64,000 nt of DNA from Limosilactobacillus urinaemulieris (GTDB taxonomy: Bacteria > Bacillota > Bacilli > Lactobacillales > Lactobacillaceae): the NCBI RefSeq assembly GCF_014838745.1, contig NZ_JABUXR010000002.1, positions 116,011 to 180,010 on the forward strand. Reading direction: 5' to 3'. Below the pieces are notes generated by a model. The model saw only the letters and a program-made list of their open reading frames with translations, did not search any database and had not been told where the DNA came from. Made by a program: the position numbers and the translations under genes. Within the stretch, counting starts at the first letter, position 1, and each line of letters begins with the position of its first letter. This document shows, in pieces, positions 54,064 to 63,951 of the stretch.

Positions 54064-56442
54064 TTATAAATTAACGATTGTTGCTCCATCACCGCCGTTA
54101 TTTGGTGCTGCATAATCAAACGATTTTACTCGCGGATTAGACCGAAGATATTCCTGGGTTCCCTTTCGTAAAGCACCAGTTCCCTTACCGTGAATGATTG
54201 TTACACTCGAAAGGTTATTCAGTAATGCGTGATCGATAAAGGCGGATAATTCGCTCATTGCCTGCTCATAACGATAACCGCGAAGATCTAACCGCGCACT
54301 AGTTTGTCGAGTTTGGGTTGTTCTAACTCCAGAACTGACCTTTTCCTTTGCACGTTCTTCTTTTCGTAACTGCTTATGACTGATTTTTTCAAGATCATTC
54401 TCATCAATTTCCATCCGGAGAATTCCAATTTGAACTTCCCACTTATGCTTACCACGTTTCGACAGTAATTCTCCCTGTTGACCATAGGATTTAACAAGAA
54501 CCGCATCCCCAACGTGAAGGTCGTGCTTCTCTTTTGCCCTGCGTAAAACTGTATTCCTCTTCAAACGCGGATCTTCACGGTGGAGGGCATTCAACGCTCC
54601 TTGTGCATCAATTAATTCATTTTCCTTAACGTTTCCGCCTTGACTAATTTCTAACTGACGCAGGTGATGAATAATCCGGTCAGCCTTCTTCTTAGCCATT
54701 GACACTTCATGGTTAGCTTCATTCCGTGCTTTCGCCAATAGCGAATCTCGTTGTTCATTAAACCGATCTAACTTATTTGTTAAATCAGCTTGCTTTTCGC
54801 GGTTAGCAACTAATAATTTCTCTAACCGTTCCTTTTCTTCACGAGCAGCTTTCCGTTGTTCAACTAACTCCCCAATCATTTGGTTAAGATCCTGACTGTC
54901 CTCACTCACTAGGGACTTAGATTCCTCAATAACGATCTGATTAATTCCTAGCCGCTGAGCAATTTCAATTCCGTTTGAACGCCCAGGAATTCCTAAAAGA
55001 AGGTGATAGGTTGGCTTAAGAGTTTCCTGATCAAATTCCATACTAGCATTAACCGTTCCTGGACGATCATAGCCATAAACCTTTAACCCTGGATAATGAG
55101 TAGTGATCACCACGGTACTGCCCTTACTTGCAATGTAGTCAAGAATTGACATTGCGAGAGCGGCACCTTCTTTAGGATCAGTTCCGGCACCTAATTCATC
55201 AAGAAGAACTAAGCTTCGACTAGTAATTCGTTCAAGAATTGATTTCACATTCTCCATATGACCGGAAAAAGTACTCAGATTTTGTTCAAGCGATTGCTCA
55301 TCACCGATATCTGCATAAATATTATCAAAGACCGCAATCGTACTTCCTTCCTGAGCTGGAATAAATAACCCCGCCTGACCCATCATTTGAATTAAGCCAA
55401 AAGTTTTAAGGGTAATCGTCTTCCCACCAGTGTTCGGTCCGGTAATCACAATTGACTGGTATTCGTCCCCAATCTTAATATCATTAGCAACAACCTTTTG
55501 TGGATCAATTAAAGGATGCCGAGCCTGACGAATAATCACCTTATTATCAGTACTGAGTAATGGCAAACTATCCTTATGATCGCGGGCAAAACGAGCTTTA
55601 GCATTGATAAAGTCGAGGTGTCCCAAAATCTTTGCATTCGCAGCAATTTCGCTTCGGTATGGGGAAATAAGAGCTGATAATTCTGCTAATACTTCTAAAA
55701 TAGCCTGTTTTTCTTCTATTTGAGCCTGACGCAGACGGTTATTGTACTCAACAACTGCAGCCGGTTCAATATACAATGTTTGTCCACTGGCACTCTGGTC
55801 ATGAACAACACCGCCGAACTTGTTCCTGTAACGTGCTAATACCGGGACAACATATCGATCATTACGGACAGTTACAATCGCATCACTCAAGTACTTGGCA
55901 TTTTTTCCCTGAGTAAACCGCTCCATCCGCTGATGAATCTCTGCTTCAGTCTTGCTAATTAATTGCCGAATTCCATGAAGTTTGGTTGAGGCTTCGTCTG
56001 TAACCCGACCATCAGGATCGATTGATTGAATTAATCGTTTAGTAATTGTTGGAATTGTTATTAGTTGTTGAACAGATTCATTAATTACTCGTAATTCAAT
56101 TTTTTGCTGTTCCTTAAATTCAGTAAAAAAGTTTTTGACACTCATACTAGTCTGAAGAACCTTAGTAATTTGCGCAAGCTCGGTTCCGTTTAAATTAGCA
56201 TTGATTCGTAATCGTTTTAACTGAGGCTGAATATTCTTTAATTTTGGAATAGGAATGCCCCCTGTTAACCGTAAAATATCAGCGCCATCGGTTGTTTCAT
56301 CTAACCAATATTGAATTTGATCATGATCAGCTGATGGTGTTAATGTTGATAACTCGCGTTTACCAGCAGCTGAGACCAGATAACGTCCTAGTTCATGCTT
56401 AACCTGATCAAATTCCATTGTTGAAATTGTTTTTTGATCCAC
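54064..56442 (-). CDS. mutS2: MutS2 endonuclease / ribosome-rescue ATPase
   Basis: 792 residues. The MutS-type ATPase has Walker A GPNTGGKTITLK and Walker B LVLLDELGAGTDP. A coiled-coil region (about 510-600), a KOW-like segment (LHVGDAVLVKSYGQQGELL) and a C-terminal Smr domain (LDLRGYRYEQA, IIHGKGTGALRKG) follow. No mismatch-recognition domain. MutS2 suppresses recombination and in Bacillus splits collided ribosomes. Confidence 0.95.
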   Translation of the reverse strand: MDQKTISTMEFDQVKHELGRYLVSAAGKRELSTLTPSADHDQIQYWLDETTDGADILRLTGGIPIPKLKNIQPQLKRLRINANLNGTELAQITKVLQTSMSVKNFFTEFKEQQKIELRVINESVQQLITIPTITKRLIQSIDPDGRVTDEASTKLHGIRQLISKTEAEIHQRMERFTQGKNAKYLSDAIVTVRNDRYVVPVLARYRNKFGGVVHDQSASGQTLYIEPAAVVEYNNRLRQAQIEEKQAILEVLAELSALISPYRSEIAANAKILGHLDFINAKARFARDHKDSLPLLSTDNKVIIRQARHPLIDPQKVVANDIKIGDEYQSIVITGPNTGGKTITLKTFGLIQMMGQAGLFIPAQEGSTIAVFDNIYADIGDEQSLEQNLSTFSGHMENVKSILERITSRSLVLLDELGAGTDPKEGAALAMSILDYIASKGSTVVITTHYPGLKVYGYDRPGTVNASMEFDQETLKPTYHLLLGIPGRSNGIEIAQRLGINQIVIEESKSLVSEDSQDLNQMIGELVEQRKAAREEKERLEKLLVANREKQADLTNKLDRFNEQRDSLLAKARNEANHEVSMAKKKADRIIHHLRQLEISQGGNVKENELIDAQGALNALHREDPRLKRNTVLRRAKEKHDLHVGDAVLVKSYGQQGELLSKRGKHKWEVQIGILRMEIDENDLEKISHKQLRKEERAKEKVSSGVRTTQTRQTSARLDLRGYRYEQAMSELSAFIDHALLNNLSSVTIIHGKGTGALRKGTQEYLRSNPRVKSFDYAAPNNGGDGATIVNL

Positions 56443-56455
56443 TTTTCTTTCCTTT

Positions 56456-56983
56456 CTAACCTAAAAAATTAATAAGCGTCTGCGTCAAAAATGGTGTCTC
56501 CCTAATTATTAGTTGAGCAATTTCCGAATTAGCTAACTGAACTTGCCACCAACCAACAGGACACAATTGGAAGACCATTAGTAAGACAAAGATAATTACA
56601 TAACAAATAATAAAATCTAATATTGCACCAATCCAGCGATCAATGGTTCCTAAAATCGGTAATTTTGCGAACCATTTTAGCCGTCGTAACAAGAGACGAA
56701 TAACTATCATCAAAATAACAAAGCAGCTAGTAAAAGCGATTCCCCGATAAAAGAATTGGCTCAGGTTTAAACTCGCAAGGGCTTCTCCCGAAATTGTCGT
56801 TCCATGATTAATTTCAGGAAAAAAGTTCGTCAACCAGTCCCCAATTACTGGTGCTAAAAATTTAGCACCAAAGTAACTAATAACGAATGTTAGTCCCGTA
56901 ATAATCATTGATAATAAGCCATTCCGATAGCCACGAATAACGCTGACTATTAGTAGTAATAAAATAATTGTTGAAAGAACCAA
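56456..56983 (-). CDS. cvpA: CvpA-family membrane protein
   Basis: 175 residues with four helices. IRGYRNGLLSMIITGLTFVI is the CvpA hallmark. The start is TTG 56981-56983 with GGGGGA 7 bases upstream. CvpA was linked to colicin V production in E. coli; its role in Firmicutes is unclear. Leads mutS2 and trxA; an intrinsic terminator lies in the leader. Confidence 0.88.
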   Translation of the reverse strand: MVLSTIILLLLIVSVIRGYRNGLLSMIITGLTFVISYFGAKFLAPVIGDWLTNFFPEINHGTTISGEALASLNLSQFFYRGIAFTSCFVILMIVIRLLLRRLKWFAKLPILGTIDRWIGAILDFIICYVIIFVLLMVFQLCPVGWWQVQLANSEIAQLIIRETPFLTQTLINFLG

Positions 56984-57049
56984 TCGTCAATCCCCCATCA
57001 AAAGCAAAAAGAGCCCAAGCACTATATGATACCTCTTCTATTCCAGAGA

Positions 57050-57086
57050 TAAAAAACGAAGCCATGAACAGTGACTGTCACGCTTC
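57050..57086 (-). terminator. Intrinsic terminator inside the cvpA leader
   Basis: Arms GAAGCGTGACAG / CTGTTCATGGCTTC (a small bulge, loop TCA), then TTTTTT on the minus strand, about 65 bases before the cvpA start. A TATACT -10-like box lies upstream near 57119. It could be an attenuator. Confidence 0.7.
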
Positions 57087-57133
57087 TACTTCTTCCTCTC
57101 TTAGCAAGGTCAATGTTTAGTATATTTAAGATC

Positions 57134-57167
57134 GAAAAAAGACTAGGTTACTACCCAGCCTTTTATA
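57134..57167 (-). terminator. Terminator after yrzB
   Basis: Arms AAAAGGCTGGGT / ACCTAGTCTTTT with two mismatches, followed on the minus strand by more T's. It lies about 15 bases after the yrzB stop. Confidence 0.75.
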
Positions 57168-57181
57168 GAATACAGTTAGCT

Positions 57182-57481
57182 TTAAGCCTTAAAGTTTCCA
57201 TCATTATCCAAGAAAGTATTTAAAACTTCTTCAACCATATCCCATTCTTTATCATCTTCAATCGGTACCAAGTCTTCACCATCACCATCTTGGTTATCAG
57301 CAATAATATAGGCTTGAATATCTACTGAATCGTCATTTTCTTGTTCAGCTGGATAAATAAAAATATATGATTTTCCCCAATCATCTGAATCAAACGTAAA
57401 TAACTCTTTAAAAAGCTGTTCATTACCGTTCTCATCAACTAGGGTGATCATTTGGTCATCTGTATTTTGTTGCTTACTCAT
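57182..57481 (-). CDS. yrzB: DUF1292 protein YrzB
   Basis: 99 residues, strongly acidic. [21 protein letters not shown] and [13 protein letters not shown] are typical of DUF1292. Function unknown. yrzL-yqgF-yrzB order is conserved in Firmicutes. Confidence 0.92.
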   Translation of the reverse strand: MSKQQNTDDQMITLVDENGNEQLFKELFTFDSDDWGKSYIFIYPAEQENDDSVDIQAYIIADNQDGDGEDLVPIEDDKEWDMVEEVLNTFLDNDGNFKA

Positions 57482-57492
57482 TAATTTTTACC

Positions 57493-57936
57493 TCATTTCA
57501 ATACTTGGACAAGTTTGCCGTGACGATCTAAGTAACTTTGCAAAATAAAGGTGGCAGCGACCTCATCAATTACCTTCTTCTGCTTAGCCCGTGAAATATC
57601 AGCCTCTTCAACCAACATCCGGTGAGCTTCTACAGTTGTTAACCGTTCATCCTGAAAATCAACCGGAATCGACGGGAAGCGCTTCTTAAGCAATTCGCCA
57701 TAATGATGTGATGCCTCGACACGGGGGCCCTCCGTATTATTCATATTTTTCGGCAAGCCAACAACAAATCCTGCAATTTGCTTTTGCTTAACGATTTCAG
57801 CAACCCGATCAATTCCGAAGATTTCTTCATCCTCATTAATAGGGATAATTTCAACTGCCTGAGCGGTCCAGCCGAGAGGATCGCTAACCGCAATTCCAAC
57901 AGTTTTTGAACCAACATCTAATCCTAATAACCTCAT
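57493..57936 (-). CDS. yqgF: YqgF/RuvX family pre-16S rRNA nuclease (Holliday junction resolvase-like)
   Basis: 147 residues with an RNase H fold. [34 protein letters not shown] and [13 protein letters not shown] carry the catalytic Asp and Glu. The E. coli homologue matures the 16S rRNA 5' end. It overlaps yrzL by 4 bases (ATGA). Confidence 0.94.
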   Translation of the reverse strand: MRLLGLDVGSKTVGIAVSDPLGWTAQAVEIIPINEDEEIFGIDRVAEIVKQKQIAGFVVGLPKNMNNTEGPRVEASHHYGELLKKRFPSIPVDFQDERLTTVEAHRMLVEEADISRAKQKKVIDEVAATFILQSYLDRHGKLVQVLK

Positions 57937-58202
57937 TTGGTTTCCCCATTGTTTTTAAGATATGACCGCACTAACTCCTCAATAATTTCATCACGTTCAT
58001 GCTGACGAATAAGGTTCCGCGCATCATTTAACCGTGGAATATAAGCCGGATCACCTGAAAGAAGGTACCCAACAATTTGGTTAATAGGATTATACCCCTT
58101 TTCTTCTAGTGCTTCATAAACAGTTTTTAATGTTTGTTTGATATCTTCTTGACCATTTTGACCAAAATCAAAAAACATCGTCTTATCATTATTCCCTGAC
58201 AC
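57933..58202 (-). CDS. yrzL: IreB/YrzL (DUF965) regulatory phosphoprotein
   Basis: 89 residues. [31 protein letters not shown] and [16 protein letters not shown] are the DUF965 hallmarks. The start is GTG 58200-58202, 8 bases after GGAGG; a GTG 9 bases earlier lies too close to that site. The Enterococcus homologue IreB is phosphorylated by the PASTA kinase IreK. Threonines near the N-terminus could be targets here. Confidence 0.92.
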   Translation of the reverse strand: MSGNNDKTMFFDFGQNGQEDIKQTLKTVYEALEEKGYNPINQIVGYLLSGDPAYIPRLNDARNLIRQHERDEIIEELVRSYLKNNGETK

Positions 58203-58277
58203 ACTTGTCACCTCCAGTGACTATTCATAGTTCAATTTTACTATAATCATTGGTAAATCACAATTCACTCGCTTGAA

Positions 58278-58331
58278 AAATAAAGGGAGCAACCACCCAA
58301 AGTCATAAATGACTTTTTAATGGTCGCTCTC
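58278..58331 (-). terminator. Terminator after alaS
   Basis: A long hairpin, outer arms GAGAGCGACCA / TGGTTGCTCCC and inner AAAGTCA / TGACTTT, followed on the minus strand by TTTATTTTT. Confidence 0.85.
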
Positions 58332-58388
58332 TTCTAAAGTTAACCACCGTTCATTAACAAAGAATTAGTGAAGGCTTCAATTATTTAT

Positions 58389-61043
58389 TTAATTATTCAA
58401 GTAATCAGTTGCTTGCTTAAGAGCATCTTGGATTCCTTCTGGCTTCTTCCCACCTGCTTGTGCAAGGTTTGGTCGTCCACCACCGCCCCCGTTAATGGCA
58501 GGAGCAATTGCCTTAATTAAATCACCGGCCTTTAAGCCATCCTTAACCTTGTCATCACTAACAGCAACTAATAAATTAGCTTTACCATCATTAGCGGTTC
58601 CCAAAACAAGAACGTCTGACAGGCTCTTTGCTCGCCAACTATCAGCTAACTGACGAAGTTGACCCATCCCTGCTACCTGAACTTCAGCAGCAATTAAACT
58701 ACCATTAGCCGTCTTCTGAACATTTTCAAAGACATTGTTAGCTTGCTGGGCAGCAATTTTAGCTTGAAGTGCAGTGCTTTGCTTTTGTGCTTCCTTAAGG
58801 TCACTTTGTAAAGCTTCAACTTGGTGAGGAACTTCCTTAATTTGGGCAACCTTCAAATCAGTAGCCACTTTATTAAGAAGATCATCCCGATCTTGGAGGA
58901 AGTTAAAGGCATCACTTGAAGTTACCGCTTCAATTCGCCGTACTCCAGCACCAACTCCTCCTTCAGAAACGATCTTAAAAAGGCCAAGTTCATTTGTATT
59001 CTTAACGTGATCACCACCACAGAATTCAGTGTTGTAATCACCAATCTTAACAACCCGAACCTTATCACCATACTTATCAGAGAAAAGGGCGATCGCTCCC
59101 ATTTCCTTAGCAGAATCAATATCGGTTTCAACAGTCTTAACCGGAATTTCCTTCCAAATTTGTTCATTAACCATTTGTTCAACTGCCTTTAAATCCTTAG
59201 CAGTAACTTGGCCAAAGTGGTTAAAGTCAAAACGAAGGTAATGCTCTTCAACTAGTGAACCGGCTTGTTGAGTATGACCACCAAGAACATTCCGCAATGC
59301 TTGATCAAGCAGGTGCGTAGCAGTATGGTTCTTTTCAATCTTTAAATGACGAATCCGGTCAACAACTAATTTGTAACGGGCACCCTTTTTCAATGGGGCA
59401 TTTAATTCAACCCGGTGAAGATTTTGTTGGTTAGGAGCATGTTGAACATCAACAACCCGACCAACCTTCTTTCCGTAATTATCAATAATGTCACCAGTAT
59501 CAGCAACTTGGCCACCCATCTCAGCATAGAACGGGGTTACATCAAAGATGACTTCAATATTCTCATCACCAGGTTGGGCATCATCAGCCTGTTCGCCATC
59601 ATGAGCCAAACCAATTACCTTAGCATCGTCAACAGTTAAGTCAGTGTAACCAACATAACGACTAGCCTCTTTGAAGTCTGTCCAGAGATCCGTTTGAACA
59701 CCCATTCCGTTATCCATATCACGAGCGTTCCGTGCCCGATTCTGCTGTTCAGTCATTGCAGCTTGGAATCCATCTTCATCAACCGTCAAGCCCTCATCAC
59801 TGGCATATTCCTTAGTAAGTTCAATTGGGAAGCCGTAGGTATCATAAAGTTTGAAGGCGGTTCGTCCGTCAATTTCATTGCTGCCATCCTTCTTAGCATT
59901 TGCAATCACGTTGTTTAAAAGGTTTAGACCGCCATTTAACGTTGCACTGAAACGATCCTCTTCGGACTTGATTACTGATGCAATGTAGTCTGCATTTTCT
60001 AATACATCTGGATAGTAATCTTCCATGATCTTACCAACAGTTGGTACCATTTTAGCAAGGAATGGTTCGTCAATTCCCAGCTTCTTTCCGGCAACAACCG
60101 CTCGCCGAAGAAGCCGACGAATAACATAGCCTCGACCAACATTCGAAGGAAGTGCACCATCACCGATAGCAAAGGTAATGGTCCGAATATGATCAGCAAT
60201 GATCTTGAATTGAATATCATCTTCCTTGCTTTCGCCATACTTTTTACTACCACTAAACTCTTCGGTTTGCTTGATCAATGGCATAAAGAGGTCGGTTTCA
60301 AAGTTAGTTGGCGCATTTTCAAAAATCGAAACAACCCGTTCAAGTCCCATCCCGGTATCGATGTTCTTGTGCGGAAGTGGTTCATAAGTATCTTCAGGAG
60401 TGTGGTTAAACTGACTGAACACGATGTTCCAAATTTCAAGGTATCGTTCATTTTCGCCACCTGGATAATTTTCCGGATCGTCGTCGGCCAAATTATTAAA
60501 TTCTTGACCACGATCATAGAAAATTTCGGTATCTGGACCAGAAGGACCCTGACCAATATCCCAGAAGTTGTCCTCATCAGGAATAAGGTGATCCTTTGCA
60601 ACACCAACTTCACGCCACTTATTATAAGCATCATGATCCTTTGGGTAGTATGTAATATAAAGCCGTTCTGGGTCAAAGCCAAACCAGTCATCACTTGTTA
60701 GTAATTCCCAGGCCCATGGAATAACTTCATTCTTGAAATAATCACCAACTGAAAAGTTACCAAGCATTTCAAACATCGTATGGTGCCGAGCAGTCTTCCC
60801 AACGTTTTCAATATCATTAGTCCGAATACTCTTTTGTGAACTAGTCATTCGTGGATTTTCAGGAACAACCTTACCATCAAAGTACTTCTTCATCGTTGCA
60901 ACACCAGAGTTAATCCATAATAAAGTTGGATCATTAACTGGCACAAGGGAAGCACTTGGCATAATCTTATGACCATGTTCTTCAAAGAACTTCAAGTACA
61001 TCCGTCGTACTTGGGCACTGTTCAGCTTTTTTAACTGCTTCAT
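58389..61043 (-). CDS. alaS: Alanyl-tRNA synthetase
   Basis: 884 residues. Class II motifs 1-3 in the N-terminal half (ARHHTMFEMLGNFS, GLERVVSIFE), the editing domain with HTATHLL and CGGDHVKNT, and the C-Ala domain with GGGGGRPNLAQAGG near the end. AGGGAG precedes the ATG. Controlled by the T-box leader upstream. Confidence 0.97.
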   Translation of the reverse strand: MKQLKKLNSAQVRRMYLKFFEEHGHKIMPSASLVPVNDPTLLWINSGVATMKKYFDGKVVPENPRMTSSQKSIRTNDIENVGKTARHHTMFEMLGNFSVGDYFKNEVIPWAWELLTSDDWFGFDPERLYITYYPKDHDAYNKWREVGVAKDHLIPDEDNFWDIGQGPSGPDTEIFYDRGQEFNNLADDDPENYPGGENERYLEIWNIVFSQFNHTPEDTYEPLPHKNIDTGMGLERVVSIFENAPTNFETDLFMPLIKQTEEFSGSKKYGESKEDDIQFKIIADHIRTITFAIGDGALPSNVGRGYVIRRLLRRAVVAGKKLGIDEPFLAKMVPTVGKIMEDYYPDVLENADYIASVIKSEEDRFSATLNGGLNLLNNVIANAKKDGSNEIDGRTAFKLYDTYGFPIELTKEYASDEGLTVDEDGFQAAMTEQQNRARNARDMDNGMGVQTDLWTDFKEASRYVGYTDLTVDDAKVIGLAHDGEQADDAQPGDENIEVIFDVTPFYAEMGGQVADTGDIIDNYGKKVGRVVDVQHAPNQQNLHRVELNAPLKKGARYKLVVDRIRHLKIEKNHTATHLLDQALRNVLGGHTQQAGSLVEEHYLRFDFNHFGQVTAKDLKAVEQMVNEQIWKEIPVKTVETDIDSAKEMGAIALFSDKYGDKVRVVKIGDYNTEFCGGDHVKNTNELGLFKIVSEGGVGAGVRRIEAVTSSDAFNFLQDRDDLLNKVATDLKVAQIKEVPHQVEALQSDLKEAQKQSTALQAKIAAQQANNVFENVQKTANGSLIAAEVQVAGMGQLRQLADSWRAKSLSDVLVLGTANDGKANLLVAVSDDKVKDGLKAGDLIKAIAPAINGGGGGRPNLAQAGGKKPEGIQDALKQATDYLNN

Positions 61044-61270
61044 AATATCTCCCTTTCAAAAAACAAAATCCATCCCTGCTTTCAGAGACGCCGAACAGAC
61101 GCGGTACCACTCTGATTGCAACGATGGATTTCGTTAACCTCTTATTTCTTACCTAAAAGTAAGTTTAATATTAAATTTTTTGAATGAGTAGCATTAACCA
61201 AAGCCGCATCAACTGTCGCACTACCCCAGCTGTCTCTGGAATGCAAGCTTTGGCTAATATGTCCCAGACG
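61044..61270 (-). promoter_or_regulatory. T-box riboswitch of alaS
   Basis: T-box core AGAGTGGTACCGCG at 61100-61113 on the minus strand, and a terminator with arms AAATCCATC...GATGGATTT followed by TGTTTTTT. In Stem I the specifier region reads TTAATGCTACTC, so the specifier is GCT (Ala) at 61190-61192, followed by A. The match with the gene is direct. Confidence 0.93.
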
Positions 61271-61276
61271 AGTCAT

Positions 61277-61305
61277 ATTATAACGAATAATAATCGCAAA
61301 ATCAA
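61277..61305 (-). promoter_or_regulatory. Promoter of alaS
   Basis: Minus strand -35 TTGATT (61300-61305), 17-base spacer, -10 TATAAT (61277-61282). The -35 box lies over the stop end of the helicase gene. Confidence 0.75.
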
Positions 61306-62678
61306 CGGCTATTTCGTTCACGACGGTGTTGACGTTGCCGTGCTCGTTTAGCTTTCCGAATTTTATGTCTTAATTCTTGTTTTTTCTTTTGCTGCTCATC
61401 CTCACGAATTGCCCGCTTAATTCGTTTTTTATAACCTGGCTTAACCTTCTTCTTGGTCTTCTTCACAAAGCCCTTCATTGAAGGATCAAGTTTTGCTTGG
61501 CGACGACTATAATTTTGACGACGATTACGATCATGAGTTGTAACAATTCGACCATGACGAATTTCTTTTGGTACAAACTTAATTCCACGTTCTTCCAGTT
61601 TAGCAATTAAACCATCTTCAGAAGGAGCATAAAGGGTAATTGCAGTTCCCGGCATCCCATTTCGACCAGTCCGACCAACACGGTGAATAAAGTATTCCAA
61701 ATCGCTTGGAATATCATCGTTAATTACCAAAGAAACCCCATCAATATCAATTCCTCGTGCTGCTAAATCTGTCGCAACAACATATTGAAAGTCAAGATCA
61801 CGAATCTGCCGCATCGTTCTCTTCCGCCGGCGAGCTTCTAGACCACCATGAATTAAGGCAACCTTTAATCCCTGCTCACCTAAATAAGCGGCCAGTTCAA
61901 TCGCCCGCTCTTTAGTATTCGCAAAAACCAATGCTAAGTAAGGCTCCCCCATTGTCAGCAATTGGTATATTAGCTGGTTTTTATCCCGGCCCTTAGTCGA
62001 CATTAACCAGTTTTTAACGTCAGGATTAATTACGGTCTCTGTTGGAATTTCCTCCATCACCGGATTTTCCATATATTTTTTCAAAAATGGTCGCAATTTT
62101 TGCGGGATCGTAGCAGAAAAGACCATCATTTGTAGGTTATCAGGAAAATGACTAGCAATTTGATCAACTTGATCCAGGAATCCCATATCAAGCGTCATGT
62201 CTGCTTCATCAACAACAAACTTAGTTGCGGTATGGATATCAAGTGCTTGACTCTTGATCAAGTCTAATACTCGTCCTGGGGTTCCAATTACTAATTGTGG
62301 TTGCTGACGCTTTAGTTGCTCGACTTGGTGTTGCTTATCGGTTCCACCAACATAGTTATGAATTGTTACTGGTGTAGGCAAGTGCTTATTTAATTGCTTT
62401 GCGGCTGCGTATATCTGGTAGGCAAGTTCACGACTTGGGGTAGTAATTACCGCCTGAACCTCTTGTTTAGCAGGATCTAATTGGGCAAAAATCGGCAATA
62501 AAAAGGCATGTGTTTTCCCACTACCAGTTGCTGACTGCCCAACAACACTTTTACCTTTTAGGATTAACGGGATCACCTTTCCCTGAACCGGAGTCGGCTG
62601 GTGAAAGTTAATCTCTTTAATCGCATCTAAAAGGTATGGTTGTAAATCAAAATCGGCAAATGTTTTTGTTTGACCCAT
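61302..62678 (-). CDS. DEAD-box RNA helicase, CshB-like
   Basis: 458 residues. Q motif HQPTPVQ, motif I SATGSGKT, II VVDEADMT, III SATIP, V TDLAARGIDID and VI HRVGRTGR are intact. The C-terminal tail of about 90 residues is very basic (KKTKKKVKPGYKKRIKR). ATG 62676-62678 has AAGGGAG upstream. It is like CshB, which acts in cold and ribosome assembly. The upstream neighbour is nrnA, 16 bases away. Confidence 0.92.
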   Translation of the reverse strand: MGQTKTFADFDLQPYLLDAIKEINFHQPTPVQGKVIPLILKGKSVVGQSATGSGKTHAFLLPIFAQLDPAKQEVQAVITTPSRELAYQIYAAAKQLNKHLPTPVTIHNYVGGTDKQHQVEQLKRQQPQLVIGTPGRVLDLIKSQALDIHTATKFVVDEADMTLDMGFLDQVDQIASHFPDNLQMMVFSATIPQKLRPFLKKYMENPVMEEIPTETVINPDVKNWLMSTKGRDKNQLIYQLLTMGEPYLALVFANTKERAIELAAYLGEQGLKVALIHGGLEARRRKRTMRQIRDLDFQYVVATDLAARGIDIDGVSLVINDDIPSDLEYFIHRVGRTGRNGMPGTAITLYAPSEDGLIAKLEERGIKFVPKEIRHGRIVTTHDRNRRQNYSRRQAKLDPSMKGFVKKTKKKVKPGYKKRIKRAIREDEQQKKKQELRHKIRKAKRARQRQHRRERNSR

Positions 62679-62694
62679 TATTGGTCTCCCTTCG

Positions 62695-63648
62695 TTACTT
62701 TTGATATTCACTTACTAATGTATCTAATTCTTTTATCACTTGACTAATCTCGGCACGATCTGCCGCCTTAGCACCACTTGCTAGTGGATGTCCACCACCA
62801 TCATGATTCTTAGCAAGCTCATTAATTACTGGTCCCTTTGAACGTAAACGGATCCGGAAATGGTCATCCTCTTGCTCTACGAATATTGCCCATGCTAAAA
62901 CATTTTGAATTCGTCCAGGAAGTGAAACGACAGCTGAAGTCCCAGCTTCAGTAAGACCAAACTTAGTCAATGTATCATTATCTAAAACAATATAAGCCGC
63001 TCCGCTCTCATTAATCGTTAAGTTTTCATAAACATAGGCTGATAAGCGTGCCACTGGTTCTGAAATTTCGTTTTCTCGCTGACTAATTGCTGACGCATCA
63101 GCACCAGCAGCCATCAACGCGCCCGCTACCAACATTGTCCGTGGAGTTGTGGCGGGATATAGGAACCGTCCCGTATCCCCAATAATTCCCGCATAAAGTG
63201 CTGAAGCAGCCTTTTTAGGCATCTTTAATTCCTTTGCAAAGTGTTGGTAGAAAGAATAAATCATTTCCGAACAACTCGATGCTTCTGGTTCAACCCACAT
63301 TAAGTCACCATATGGTTTGTCATTTGGATGGTGATCAATTTTAATTAACTCATCACCGTTATCAAAGCGGCGATCATCAATTCGGGGAGCATTCGCTGTA
63401 TCAGTAACAATTACTAAGGCGCCATCAAAAGTTTGCCCATCAATTTCGTCCATTTGTCCAATCCAGTCTAAGCCGGGAATATCTTTCCCCACAACGTAAA
63501 TTTGCTTATAGGGAAATGATGCTTTAAGGATCTCTGCCAAACCGATCTGCGACCCAATAGCATCCGGATCCGGCCGTTGATGACGATGAATAATAATCTT
63601 ATTATACTTTTTAATTTGTTCAAGAATTGCTTCTAATTGATCAGCCAT
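62695..63648 (-). CDS. nrnA: Bifunctional oligoribonuclease / pAp phosphatase NrnA
   Basis: 317 residues, DHH/DHHA1 superfamily. RHQRPDPDAIGSQ, VTDTANAPR, KIDHHPNDKP (the DHH motif) and GGGHPLASGA are present. NrnA degrades short RNAs and 3'-phosphoadenosine phosphate. Probably co-transcribed with the helicase. Confidence 0.94.
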   Translation of the reverse strand: MADQLEAILEQIKKYNKIIIHRHQRPDPDAIGSQIGLAEILKASFPYKQIYVVGKDIPGLDWIGQMDEIDGQTFDGALVIVTDTANAPRIDDRRFDNGDELIKIDHHPNDKPYGDLMWVEPEASSCSEMIYSFYQHFAKELKMPKKAASALYAGIIGDTGRFLYPATTPRTMLVAGALMAAGADASAISQRENEISEPVARLSAYVYENLTINESGAAYIVLDNDTLTKFGLTEAGTSAVVSLPGRIQNVLAWAIFVEQEDDHFRIRLRSKGPVINELAKNHDGGGHPLASGAKAADRAEISQVIKELDTLVSEYQK

Positions 63649-63871
63649 GTCGTATCTCCGTTTCTAAAATTAATACTCTTTAAAATTATAGCACTGCTAA
63701 CCAGTTTGATTAAAACATTAATTTTACCGATAAATTAATTCAATGTCTAGGCCACCATTCCAAACCCGATAAAGCAAAATAAATGGGTCAAAACACTCAC
63801 CGCGTGAATGCCTGACCCATTTATCGGGGTATACACTTTCTGGTATTGATAAAAAATCAATGCCAGTTTTT

Positions 63872-63912
63872 TTGTACACAAAAAGGACAACTGCTGTCCT
63901 CGTGTTGTACAA
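63872..63912. repeat. Dyad in the promoter region of the ISL3-like transposase
   Basis: 18-base arms TTGTACA...AGGACA / TGTCCT...TTGTACAA around a 5-base spacer with a few inner mismatches. It lies 40 bases before the transposase start. Could be an operator or a hairpin limiting transposase expression. Confidence 0.55.
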
Positions 63913-63951
63913 TCAATTCACCACAAAAATCATGTAAAGAAGGTTATGCAG

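Noticed and set aside
63724-63912. Minus-strand open frame of 62 codons at the IS left end
   Set aside because: Antisense to the transposase promoter region with no start site; probably chance translation of the IS end.
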